From positions 1-28,623 of the IMG/VR virus record IMGVR_UViG_3300020122_000036: a stretch of 28,623 nucleotides of DNA; one strand, 5' to 3'. The notes under the pieces were generated by a model. It saw only the letters and a list, made by a program, of their open reading frames with translations, made no database searches and had not been told where the DNA came from. A program made the translations under genes and the position numbers. Positions within the stretch are counted from its first letter, which is position 1. Every line of letters starts with the position of its first letter. Of the stretch, positions 23,112-28,623 are shown piece by piece. The stretch is from a virus.

Positions 23112-23273
23112 TTATGATAGTTTAGATGTGAATACAAAACACTTAATACTAGGCAAATACATTACTGAATGACCTGTACCTTGATAATCTTTAGATGCCC
23201 TTTTACATGCGACCTCATTATGTCTAGGAATTATCCGCATCCGATACCTCGGCTTAGGTTGTTCTTTACTCAT
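23112..23273 (-). CDS. Hypothetical small basic protein
   Basis: A 53-residue ORF from the ATG at 23273. It is rich in Arg and Lys (PKPRYRMRIIPRHNEVACKR near the start) and ends in a short hydrophobic stretch (IKCFVFTSKLS). It starts five bases after the preceding gene's stop and ends six bases before the next ATG, which strongly suggests a true member of the operon. A nucleic-acid-binding role is possible from the charge. No family recognised. Confidence 0.6.
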   Translation of the reverse strand: MSKEQPKPRYRMRIIPRHNEVACKRASKDYQGTGHSVMYLPSIKCFVFTSKLS

Positions 23274-23278
23274 GGGTT

Positions 23279-23521
23279 CTATTTTAAAATATTATCCCAA
23301 AATTCATATATCCACATAATTATTCTAACAAGAGATATAAAGAATAGTATTCCGCTCATCCATGCGTACCAATAATGTCTTACTCCCCAATCATTGCCTT
23401 GATCTCCAAAGAATCCACTTGTAGATAGAAATTCACTAAAGAATGTTAGCATCATTGCTGATCCGAATAATGCGATTACCCATAATGATAGTATTAATGT
23501 AAATTTTGTTGCTGTCTTCAT
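23279..23521 (-). CDS. Small membrane protein, two predicted helices
   Basis: An 80-residue protein. The first hydrophobic helix is about 7-30 (FTLILSLWVIALFGSAMMLT) and the second about 52-72 (YAWMSGILFFISLVRIIMWI), with a polar, aromatic loop between (FFGDQGNDWGVRHYW). Size and layout recall small phage membrane proteins, including class II holins, but charged C-terminal tails of holins are not evident and no endolysin is nearby. It could be a superinfection or host-membrane factor. Confidence 0.6.
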   Translation of the reverse strand: MKTATKFTLILSLWVIALFGSAMMLTFFSEFLSTSGFFGDQGNDWGVRHYWYAWMSGILFFISLVRIIMWIYEFWDNILK

Positions 23522-23549
23522 TGCTTACTTGTTTTGTTGGTTGTGAAGA

Positions 23550-23927
23550 TTAATCCATTACGATTTTTATGCCTGAACTTTTATAATAAACAACTTTTGA
23601 TAAAGCCTCGTCTATCATATCGGATATTGCCCCAAAATTAGGTTCAAGTGCTTTTATGGCATCGTAAATATTATCCGTATCATCGTCGACAAAATCTTGA
23701 TTGCTTTGCACATGGTCAGCCAACATATCGGCAATATCCTCTTTAGAAATTCCGGCAGGATTAAAGCCATTTGGGTCTACTAATTCGCAATTCCGATCTG
23801 TGATTTCAATATCTGTAATGAATTGTAAATCACGTAATGATTGAAAACCTTCATCTGCATATAAGTATTTTTCATACCCTGCGTTTAAGGCTTCATGTAA
23901 TTTCATTGTTTGTTTGTTTTGTATCAT
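23550..23927 (-). CDS. Hypothetical acidic protein
   Basis: A 125-residue protein with strong acidic character (DHVQSNQDFVDDDTDNIYDA) and a helical N-terminus (MKLHEALNAGYEKYLYADEG). The ATG at 23927 overlaps the preceding stop by four bases. An ATG seven codons later at 23906, behind an A-rich stretch, is an alternative. Acidic phage proteins of this size sometimes mimic DNA to block host nucleases, but there is nothing specific here. Unknown function. Confidence 0.6.
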   Translation of the reverse strand: MIQNKQTMKLHEALNAGYEKYLYADEGFQSLRDLQFITDIEITDRNCELVDPNGFNPAGISKEDIADMLADHVQSNQDFVDDDTDNIYDAIKALEPNFGAISDMIDEALSKVVYYKSSGIKIVMD

Positions 23928-24181
23928 GGGTTAACTGCTTTATCGTTGAAATCTGATTCTTTTATTAATTCACAAAGACATTCGCCTTCACCAAGCAAAA
24001 GTACTTGAATAACAATAACGCTCATATTTGAATATTCAGGTTTATGGTGAAATATCATATCTGCCATTCTACTCTTTTGGTGAAATCTCACAAAGAAAGA
24101 TTTATTATTTGACTTTTGGATAATCCCTGTTGCAGGAGTATTTATAACCGTTTTTGAATTATTATTTACTGTGTTCAGCAT
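23924..24181 (-). CDS. Hypothetical protein
   Basis: An 85-residue protein with an Asn-rich N-terminus, a basic middle (SFFVRFHQKSRMADMIFHHK) and a hydrophobic strand (MSVIVIQVLLLGEG) followed by CLCELIKESDF. The CLC pair and the His residues do not form a known motif. It lies one base after the upstream gene and overlaps the next by four. Function unknown. Confidence 0.55.
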   Translation of the reverse strand: MLNTVNNNSKTVINTPATGIIQKSNNKSFFVRFHQKSRMADMIFHHKPEYSNMSVIVIQVLLLGEGECLCELIKESDFNDKAVNP

Positions 24182-24182
24182 C

Positions 24183-24374
24183 TTACTTCTCTCCTTTAAC
24201 TTCTGTTATGGTGATGGGTACGCAACGGAAACCCATTTTATAAAGTACTTTCCATTCATAATTTGAATATTCAGCAGAATAATGCCTTTGACACCTTCTT
24301 TTACCATAACATGCTGACCAAGGATATATTTTACCTTTCGGAGGTTTAATTGCGTATGCTTTTATGCCTTCCAT
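24183..24374 (-). CDS. Hypothetical small basic aromatic protein
   Basis: A 63-residue protein, rich in Lys, Arg, Tyr and Trp (KGKIYPWSACYGKRRCQRHY), with three Cys. The C-terminus (FRCVPITITEVKGEK) is likely a beta strand. A basic surface suggests nucleic-acid contact. It belongs to the run of small genes before the terminase. No family recognised. Confidence 0.55.
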   Translation of the reverse strand: MEGIKAYAIKPPKGKIYPWSACYGKRRCQRHYSAEYSNYEWKVLYKMGFRCVPITITEVKGEK

Positions 24375-24406
24375 TTTTGATTTAGGTTAATGTGTTTGTT
24401 GTTTGA

Positions 24407-24484
24407 TTAAATTTGTGGTTTGGTTGCATAGGCAATGCAAAACAGGATAAGCCAGATAATAAGAAGGCGTTTAAGTGTTTTCAT
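24407..24484 (-). CDS. Possible 25-residue membrane peptide
   Basis: ATG at 24484, 25 codons: a basic start (MKTLKR), a hydrophobic stretch (LLIIWLILFCIAYA) and a short polar end. This is the layout of a membrane-inserted mini-peptide or a signal peptide without cargo. It begins two bases after the stop of the 50-residue gene upstream. The spacing supports reality, but size leaves chance open. Confidence 0.35.
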   Translation of the reverse strand: MKTLKRLLIIWLILFCIAYATKPQI

Positions 24485-24486
24485 GG

Positions 24487-24639
24487 TTATTCAAAATTCT
24501 TTCTACAAAAATCAAATATGTCCATAATGGTTACTACGCATAAAACAGTAGCTAATACATGAACCGTTAATGGTTTTGCCCAATCTTCTTTAATTGCATC
24601 TGCAATCGATAAAAGGCCTAATAAAATTACTGTTCTCAT
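24487..24639 (-). CDS. Small membrane protein
   Basis: A 50-residue ORF from the ATG at 24639. A hydrophobic N-terminal segment (MRTVILLGLLSIADAI) is followed by a polar linker and a second hydrophobic stretch (TVHVLATVLCVVTIMDIF), so two membrane helices with both ends on the same side are likely. It follows the 72-residue gene by 28 bases and precedes a 25-residue membrane peptide by two. A lysis or host-membrane role can be imagined, but is not shown. Confidence 0.5.
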   Translation of the reverse strand: MRTVILLGLLSIADAIKEDWAKPLTVHVLATVLCVVTIMDIFDFCRKNFE

Positions 24640-24667
24640 GGTTGTCTTTATTGTTAGCTATTAAGAG

Positions 24668-24886
24668 TTAAACAGATTGCCTGCGCTTAAGCATTGCATC
24701 AGCAACATCATAAGAATAATCAACCCATTCATGGGCTTTATCTAAATTTGCACGATTGGTTTCGGCAGCATAAATACCTTGAATTACATTTGCTGCGAAG
24801 TAGTCACGCATTGTTAAGCCTTCCATTTTCAAAATGGTGTTTTCTGGTACTGGAAACGCTGGTGGACTTTCTGGTTTATCGGCCAT
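24668..24886 (-). CDS. Small conserved phage protein with a GLTxRDYFA motif
   Basis: A 72-residue protein. The central GLTMRDYFAANVIQGIYAAE (24-43) is a widespread phage motif of unknown function, usually found in early or accessory genes and followed by a helix ending in 'ADAML'; here VADAMLKRRQSV. The N-terminus is Pro-rich. Conservation of this motif across unrelated phages is from memory. It is strong evidence that the gene is real, but gives no function. Its ATG lies 13 bases after a 35-residue ORF. Confidence 0.75.
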   Translation of the reverse strand: MADKPESPPAFPVPENTILKMEGLTMRDYFAANVIQGIYAAETNRANLDKAHEWVDYSYDVADAMLKRRQSV

Positions 24887-24899
24887 AACTTCATTTTGT

Positions 24900-25007
24900 T
24901 TAATTAAAACTCTCCGCTACTTTACGGAGGGGAAAATATAGAGTATTTCCTGATCTAGAACGGTTGGCTACTCTATTGATGTCGATACACCACCAATCCA
25001 TACACAT
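24900..25007 (-). CDS. Possible 35-residue protein
   Basis: ATG at 25007, 35 codons to TAA. The sequence (MCMDWWCIDINRVANRSRSG at the start) has two Cys and two Trp early and a basic middle. It ends 13 bases before the next ATG, a spacing seen between other genes here. The tRNA-like gene lies 43 bases upstream. A CTCCG/CGGAG repeat (24912-24916 with 24925-24929) lies within it and is probably part of the coding sequence. Confidence 0.4.
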   Translation of the reverse strand: MCMDWWCIDINRVANRSRSGNTLYFPLRKVAESFN

Positions 25008-25050
25008 AGCAGTTTATCGTGTAGGTCTATTCCATTTTTATACTGCGGTG

Positions 25051-25127
25051 TGGGGTCATAAGGATTCGAACCTTAATCTACCGAGTGTCTTACGCCCAGC
25101 CATCCTAACCAATTAGACGATAACCCC
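25051..25127 (-). tRNA. tRNA-like gene, isotype uncertain (unusual anticodon arm)
   Basis: The acceptor stem (GGGGTTA with TGACCCC), D arm (GTCT-AATTGGTTA-GGAT) and T arm (TAAGG-TTCGAAT-CCTTA) are all canonical. The middle is not. The only good 5-bp stem is CTGGG/CTCGG around a nine-base loop, CGTAAGACA, with two G-U pairs and an extra G before it. Centring a T as position 33 gives anticodon AAG (Leu), but the five-base variable region does not suit a leucine tRNA. No 3' CCA is encoded. It may be a functional odd tRNA or a decayed one. Confidence 0.7.
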
Positions 25128-25218
25128 CATTCGTTTACTATTGTTACGTACAAAGAAACATTCTAAAGAAAGACGTTTTTCAGATCGGGTACTCTGTTAT
25201 CATTTCGCCTTTACTCTG

Positions 25219-25395
25219 TTACCTTGAAACTTTATAGTGCTCAATTTGCTTTGACTTACCATTCGCTAAAGGAATGATTTGATTTCTGCGGGTTGTTACT
25301 GAATAACTTCCGAAATGCTCCGTTACAATTAATGGATAATTTCTGTTGTTAATGGACAATCCTTTTACTTTGTTTCTTTTTCTTGATACTGGCAT
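25219..25395 (-). CDS. Small basic protein of unknown function
   Basis: A 58-residue ORF with ATG at 25395. It starts MPVSRKRNKVKGLSINNRNY and is strongly basic throughout, with a short polar centre (VTEHFGSYSVTTRRNQ). It lies 14 bases after the GYGN-repeat gene, with an A-rich region (AAAAATAAAGTT) just before the ATG, as elsewhere in this window. Possible RNA or DNA binding from charge. No family recognised. Confidence 0.55.
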   Translation of the reverse strand: MPVSRKRNKVKGLSINNRNYPLIVTEHFGSYSVTTRRNQIIPLANGKSKQIEHYKVSR

Positions 25396-25409
25396 AACTT
25401 TATTTTTAA

Positions 25410-26015
25410 TTAATTTACAATTTTATAAAATGGCTTCAACATTTGAATGGTGCTACCACCAAACGAACCTTCTGTTTTCTCAATGAACTCTTCCGGCGTA
25501 TACTTTTTGCTTTCAACTCCTTTTATGAAAGAATCTCTACCCATTTGACAAGATCCAGTCAATTTATTGTGAGCAATCGAAAACTCTTCTATTGAATACA
25601 ATTCGCCTGCTTTAAATTGATCGACAAACTTTTTGATTCGCTCTTCGATTGGTAAATTATCTTCAAACTTCTCATTGGCTTCTTTGAAAGCCTGTTCGAC
25701 AGTATCGGCGTGAGCGAAGTAATTGCCAACTTTAGCAATAAAACAGTCCGTAAAGGTTAAATCAGTATTGAGTATTCGGCCTTTTGCTAGGTTGTTTCGA
25801 ATTAATTTATCAATGATTGTATTTACTCCATCTATCTTATAGACTTTGTTTTCATTAATGGTTAATACGCCGTCGCCGTCGCCGTAGCCGTTGCCGTTGC
25901 CGTTACCGTAGCCGTTGCCGTAGCCGTTGCCGTAGCCGTCGCCGTTGCCGTAGCCGTTGCCGTAGCCGTTGCCGTAGCCGTTATTTATGGATAAAAACAA
26001 CTCTATGCCTTCCAT
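25410..26015 (-). CDS. Protein with an N-terminal GYGN repeat and a conserved phage C-terminal domain
   Basis: A 201-residue protein. Residues 13-49 are an almost perfect run of GYGN/GDGN units encoded by six-base repeats. The rest resembles a module that I recall from other phage proteins with N-terminal repeats: KGRILNTDLTFTDCFIAKVG, then YFAHADTVEQAF, then LTGSCQMGRDSFIKG, ending SFGGSTIQMLKPF. The GSCQMGR and FGGS segments are the most conserved. Function of the module is not known to me. The ATG overlaps the previous gene by 13 bases. The repeat number could change by slippage. Confidence 0.7.
   Translation of the reverse strand: MEGIELFLSINNGYGNGYGNGYGNGDGYGNGYGNGYGNGNGNGYGDGDGVLTINENKVYKIDGVNTIIDKLIRNNLAKGRILNTDLTFTDCFIAKVGNYFAHADTVEQAFKEANEKFEDNLPIEERIKKFVDQFKAGELYSIEEFSIAHNKLTGSCQMGRDSFIKGVESKKYTPEEFIEKTEGSFGGSTIQMLKPFYKIVN
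25869..25982. repeat. Hexanucleotide repeat tract coding for GYGN
   Basis: About 19 near-perfect six-base units (GCCGTA, GCCGTT, GCCGTC on the plus strand) form a GC-rich island inside AT-rich DNA. Unit changes keep the reading frame, so only repeat number, not frame, would vary. Variants occur only at the third base of alternate codons. Confidence 0.9.
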
Positions 26016-26296
26016 ACTTTTTGAGCATTTAAGTTTTTGATAGCAAATTCAGTACATGGTATAATTTGCTCAAATTTTTCAATCAGGATTACATCAACTT
26101 GAACTGTAACTCTTGAAGTATCAAGGATGCCAGTTTGAGAAATGTCCTCAACCGTATTAGCTCCATTCCAGCGGTAAATCTTACGTGCGTTTTTGATTAA
26201 CACTTGAGAACCTTCGATTCCGATTACTTCGCCGAAAAATACTCCGGCCATGTTTGATCTAACTACACAAATTTTGTTTAATAATGCTTCTTTCAT
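26003..26296 (-). CDS. DUF6948-like protein
   Basis: A 97-residue protein. VRSNMAGVFFGEVIGIEGSQ (12-31), then VLIKNARKIYRWNGANTVED, and a C-terminal IIPCTEFAIKNLNAQKVW agree with a small phage family I know as DUF6948, made of a barrel-like beta domain with a Trp in the middle. Its function is not established, and the name is from memory. It overlaps the GYGN-repeat gene by 13 bases. These two gene types tend to be neighbours in such phages, as far as I recall. Confidence 0.7.
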   Translation of the reverse strand: MKEALLNKICVVRSNMAGVFFGEVIGIEGSQVLIKNARKIYRWNGANTVEDISQTGILDTSRVTVQVDVILIEKFEQIIPCTEFAIKNLNAQKVWKA

Positions 26297-26314
26297 AATT
26301 GTACTGTTTGTTAC

Positions 26315-26419
26315 TTACTTTTGTTTAAACTTTTTATATTCACTACGCTCCCATCTCTGCCACTTAGCGAAGAGTCTTTGTATTTTATAGGAGGGTGGTT
26401 CAAAGAATGGGTTTCTCAT
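26315..26419 (-). CDS. Possible 34-residue basic peptide
   Basis: ATG at 26419 and 34 codons. It is rich in Arg, Lys, Trp and Phe (PSYKIQRLFAKWQRWERSEY), which gives a basic amphipathic helix. It overlaps the preceding gene by 20 bases and leaves 18 bases to the next ATG. The composition is unlike random AT-rich reading, so I take it as probably real. It may bind nucleic acid or membrane. Confidence 0.5.
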   Translation of the reverse strand: MRNPFFEPPSYKIQRLFAKWQRWERSEYKKFKQK

Positions 26420-26672
26420 CTCTTAGTCTGTCAAATATCCTCCAAAACTTACTTAAATCTCTTCCTGTAGAATCATGTAAAGACATAGATGATGACAAGC
26501 GACTACCATATATATCGTATGCCTCGTCTGAAATTATTAACCCTTTAGGCTCTGTTTTTTCAAACTCTTCAATAGCCTTCTTATAAAGTGGAAGCCTTTC
26601 AGAATCGAAATTTGTTCGCAATGTTCTTGAACTGCTAAATCCAGAATGAATTGAATCGTTATAGTTATTCAT
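26400..26672 (-). CDS. Hypothetical protein
   Basis: A 90-residue protein, start chosen at the ATG at 26672 because it directly follows the upstream TAG (TAGTATG). A start 24 codons earlier would overlap the preceding gene by 71 bases. The sequence has a Ser/Asn-rich N-terminus (SIHSGFSSSRTLRTNFDSER), an acidic helix (KKAIEEFEKTEPKGLI) and a basic C-terminal helix (DLSKFWRIFDRLRDEKPIL). No recognised motif. Confidence 0.55.
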   Translation of the reverse strand: MNNYNDSIHSGFSSSRTLRTNFDSERLPLYKKAIEEFEKTEPKGLIISDEAYDIYGSRLSSSMSLHDSTGRDLSKFWRIFDRLRDEKPIL

Positions 26673-26673
26673 A

Positions 26674-26886
26674 CTATTTTTGTTTATCGGAAGGCTTCTC
26701 CCGTTCAATAATTGATTCTTTAAGTTGATTAGCATAATCGCCAATCAATTCTTTTACCTTTTCTTTGCCTCCAAGTTCTTTAATCTGAATTGGAGTGAAG
26801 TATTCGCCTGGAATTTGAATAGCCTTGTTTTTTTGACCGATCGGCTTTCTCCCTCTGGTTTCTTTTGTCTTTGGTTTTTTTAACAT
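26674..26886 (-). CDS. Small protein with an AT-hook-like motif
   Basis: From the ATG at 26886 it is a 70-residue, lysine-rich protein. TRGRKPIGQKNKAIQIPGEY contains an RGRKP AT-hook-like core, suggesting minor-groove DNA binding. The C-terminal part is an acidic/basic helix (KEKVKELIGDYANQLKESII). An in-frame GTG at 26919 would extend it by 11 residues, through a hairpin; the ATG follows an A-rich stretch (AAAATAAAAAAACCT) and is preferred. Its function could be regulation of phage genes, but no more can be said. Confidence 0.55.
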   Translation of the reverse strand: MLKKPKTKETRGRKPIGQKNKAIQIPGEYFTPIQIKELGGKEKVKELIGDYANQLKESIIEREKPSDKQK

Positions 26887-26901
26887 AGGTTTTTTTATTT
26901 T

Positions 26902-26932
26902 AGTCGGGTACGGCTTCACGCTTTCCCCGACT
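26902..26932 (+). terminator. Hairpin that has a T-run only in the plus direction
   Basis: AGTCGGG (26902-26908) pairs with CCCGACT (26926-26932), 7 bp with five G-C pairs. On the plus strand it is followed by a U-rich tail (TAAATTTTTTATTTTTT). On the minus strand, the sense direction of all genes here, it lies in the gap before the AT-hook gene and is followed by A-rich DNA. It may stop antisense transcripts. Confidence 0.45.
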
Positions 26933-26942
26933 TCTAAATTTT

Positions 26943-27215
26943 TTATTTTTTGAAGCTTTTAAATTCTTCCTCTGTCATTTTTTCAAGTCTTGATTTTAAC
27001 TCATTAAGGTTATCAATTCCTGAACCAAAACCTTCTATAAATAAACATTTGAATGCTTGCAATTTTTTTGCTTTACTCAATTTGTCGTATCTGATAAATC
27101 CTAAAGAATAAGTTTTTTCAACTTCTTTGTTTTCTTCTTTAGTCCCGAAAATTGAAGCCAATCCATTTACAATTGCTTCTGCTCCGTTTTTGTCTGTGTA
27201 GTAAGAAATTTTCAT
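26943..27215 (-). CDS. Hypothetical protein
   Basis: A 90-residue protein with a short N-terminal strand (MKISYYTDKNGAEAIVNG), a basic helical middle (LSKAKKLQAFKCLFIEGFGS) and an acidic/basic helical end. It may be a small regulatory or accessory protein. The 137-base region before its ATG is AT-rich, has no ATG in any useful frame and may hold a promoter, although no TTTG/TAnnTTTG pair was found. It is the largest gap in this gene set. Confidence 0.55.
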   Translation of the reverse strand: MKISYYTDKNGAEAIVNGLASIFGTKEENKEVEKTYSLGFIRYDKLSKAKKLQAFKCLFIEGFGSGIDNLNELKSRLEKMTEEEFKSFKK

Positions 27216-27352
27216 AATCTTTAGAAGTTTATCTATGCCTTGTTGCTTTCGATGATGTAAAGTAACACAATTGTAATTTAATACGCAAGTTTTTAAATAA
27301 CTTTTTTATTAATTATTTCAAAACACTTTCAACTTATTGATTGTCAGGTAAA

Positions 27353-27751
27353 TTATTTTTCATAATACTTTCTTTTCTGCCTTAAATCACTAATAAATCT
27401 TTGCTTTCTTAAATGTGCATGGCCTTCAAATCGTTCACTCTGCTCATCTGCTAACGCATTCAGATAGCGTCTGCGTGTGATGTGGTTGGCAGCGTATGTA
27501 ATTCGACTTAGAATATCAAGGTATTTTTCATTACGCTTCAATTCGGCTTCTGTTAATGGTGGTTGGTTATCCTTTGGAGTTTTGGCATACTTTAATTGTC
27601 CGCTCGTAACGCTTTCAATTTCTACACGGGATATTTTAAAGTTGAATATCTCTCGTCTTCGAATGTTCATGTATTCCAAATCCTCTTTGATTTGATCGGG
27701 ATTGTTCAACCAACCAGCACGGATTCTTAGTTTTATAATTTGGTTTGCCAT
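27353..27751 (-). CDS. Hypothetical basic helical protein next to the NinG-like gene
   Basis: From the ATG at 27751 (19-base overlap with the upstream stop) it is 132 residues. An ATG at 27805 would add 18 residues inside the upstream gene. The sequence is rich in Arg and Lys (RRREIFNFKISRVEIES), with a helical C-terminal end (HLRKQRFISDLRQKRKYYEK). The position after a NinG-like recombination gene suggests a role in DNA metabolism or regulation of late genes. No family recognised. Confidence 0.6.
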   Translation of the reverse strand: MANQIIKLRIRAGWLNNPDQIKEDLEYMNIRRREIFNFKISRVEIESVTSGQLKYAKTPKDNQPPLTEAELKRNEKYLDILSRITYAANHITRRRYLNALADEQSERFEGHAHLRKQRFISDLRQKRKYYEK

Positions 27752-28389
27752 TTGTCTACTATTTTTTGTTGAATCTTTGTTGGTGTATGGTTTAATCGGG
27801 TGCATTGAAATAGAAACTTTTCAATGTAGTCTTGAAGCATTATTTGGTATTCAAAGGCTCCGTTATTGCTTTTCTTATTGGCACGCATACTAAGCAAATC
27901 AACCGCATCCTTACCGTACTTCTTTTCCATCCACGGGGTATAGGCGTGTAAATTCCCTTCTTTAAAGCCATTACAAGGAATGCAACTAGGGTGCGTATTC
28001 ATTCTATCAAACTTTATGCTTGGAGCTATTGAGCGTGCTATATAGTGGCTATTATTCCCATTAGTCCAATGAACAGCTTTACCACAATAACAAATGAAGT
28101 ATCCGCAAGAAGCATCTGCTGGCTCCATCTTAACCACTAGCGAATAAATAACATCTAAGTCATCTGTGATTTTTTTAAGGATAGATTTCTTTGAAGGAGG
28201 TATTAATTTTCGCTTTTCCTTCTTACCTTCCTTAGACGCTTTTTTAAACTGTTCAACCGTCCATGTTTTACGATTCTCCATCTCTGCCTTTTTCTTTTCG
28301 CTAATACGGTTTATTGGCTTCGGTGCTTTCTTCTCTTTCGGTTCACGGGGAGAATGAAAAAGTTGTTGTTCCTTTGAATATCCGGCCAT
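27733..28389 (-). CDS. NinG/Rap-like recombination nuclease
   Basis: A 218-residue protein. A basic, low-complexity N-terminus (about 15-75) precedes the NinG core. CYCGKAVHWTNGNNSHYIAR (100-119) includes Cys and His residues, and MNTHPSCIPCNGFKEGN (130-146) supplies a second Cys pair, so one zinc is likely held by C100/C102/C136/C139 or nearby. The NinG family helps phage recombination by resolving or processing branched DNA, as lambda Rap does. The first pair is CxC here rather than the commoner CxxC. The ATG shares one base with the preceding stop (TAATG). Confidence 0.8.
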   Translation of the reverse strand: MAGYSKEQQLFHSPREPKEKKAPKPINRISEKKKAEMENRKTWTVEQFKKASKEGKKEKRKLIPPSKKSILKKITDDLDVIYSLVVKMEPADASCGYFICYCGKAVHWTNGNNSHYIARSIAPSIKFDRMNTHPSCIPCNGFKEGNLHAYTPWMEKKYGKDAVDLLSMRANKKSNNGAFEYQIMLQDYIEKFLFQCTRLNHTPTKIQQKIVDKWQTKL

Positions 28390-28623
28390 TACTCGATAGG
28401 TTTGGTTATTGGAACGGTTTCGATTACTTTATAACCATTTGGCCTAAATTGACTCTCGTATTTAGCTGTTGATTCCTTGTCGTATTCCCGGCTTTCAAAT
28501 CTAGTCACCCATACAGTCTTTGTCTTTGGGATGAGAAATAAATCCATTGGGCTTTCATTCCAATTAGTATCGAATTGACCAGTTAAAAACCATGTTTCAA
28601 CGGTATCTTCATGAATGCCAACT
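28389..28623 (-). CDS. C-terminal part of a hypothetical protein (start outside the window)
   Basis: Only the last 77 residues are visible, ending TVPITKPIE before a TAA that shares one base with the NinG-like ATG. Segments such as SPMDLFLIPKTKTVWVTRFE and STAKYESQFRPNGYKVIETV are mixed alpha/beta. It is probably another early or DNA-metabolism protein. The family cannot be judged from the fragment. Confidence 0.6.
   Translation of the reverse strand, partial: VGIHEDTVETWFLTGQFDTNWNESPMDLFLIPKTKTVWVTRFESREYDKESTAKYESQFRPNGYKVIETVPITKPIE

Noticed and set aside
24912-24929. CTCCG/CGGAG hairpin as a terminator
   Set aside because: Only 5 bp, and it lies within a credible 35-codon ORF. The following T-stretch is short and interrupted.
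25869-25982. CRISPR-like array or tandem-repeat origin
   Set aside because: Units are six bases with no spacers, and the tract is in frame inside a protein gene.
27216-27352. Promoter in the 137-base gap upstream of the 90-residue gene
   Set aside because: The position is attractive, but no TTTG plus TAnnTTTG pair could be found by eye. I searched the other gaps as well and found none.

Overview
The window looks like part of a tailed dsDNA phage or prophage (siphovirus-like) of a Bacteroidota host. Every gene I can support lies on the minus strand, so the transcription order runs from base 28623 down to base 1. The host assignment rests on four points. The DNA is AT-rich. Starts are preceded by A-rich stretches and generally lack Shine-Dalgarno motifs. 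The virion proteins are cysteine-rich and have the style seen in Bacteroidota phages. One tail-region protein carries a repeat resembling those of the SprB gliding adhesin. No integrase, repressor, replication or lysis gene is recognisable here.

Region 1 (28623-22400) is a tightly packed set of small genes. It holds a NinG/Rap-like recombination nuclease, a tRNA-like gene with a strange anticodon arm, a protein with a GYGN repeat, a DUF6948-like protein, several small membrane proteins, and at least seven ORFs under 60 codons that are easily missed.

Region 2 (22392-11802) is the packaging and tail block. It runs TerS, TerL, two small membrane proteins, a probable tail assembly chaperone with a candidate -1 frameshift site, the tape measure protein, a large distal tail protein, three further tail or adhesion proteins (one SprB-like), and a candidate tail tube protein. 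A hairpin terminator closes it.

Region 3 (11749-8264) is a cassette of sugar- and methyl-transfer genes: three GT-A-like glycosyltransferases, a small Cys-rich protein, an HNH homing endonuclease and an FkbM methyltransferase. Most are joined by 4-base overlaps. The cassette sits in the middle of the virion genes.

Region 4 (8213-1) is the head block: portal with a DnaJ-like zinc motif, MuF-like minor head protein, a second HNH endonuclease, a small acidic protein, scaffold, major capsid protein, a structural protein, two head-tail completion proteins and the start of a tail fibre gene. The capsid gene has a highly structured leader and a strong terminator. Tail genes therefore come between the terminase and the portal, which reverses the usual order of packaging, head, then tail.
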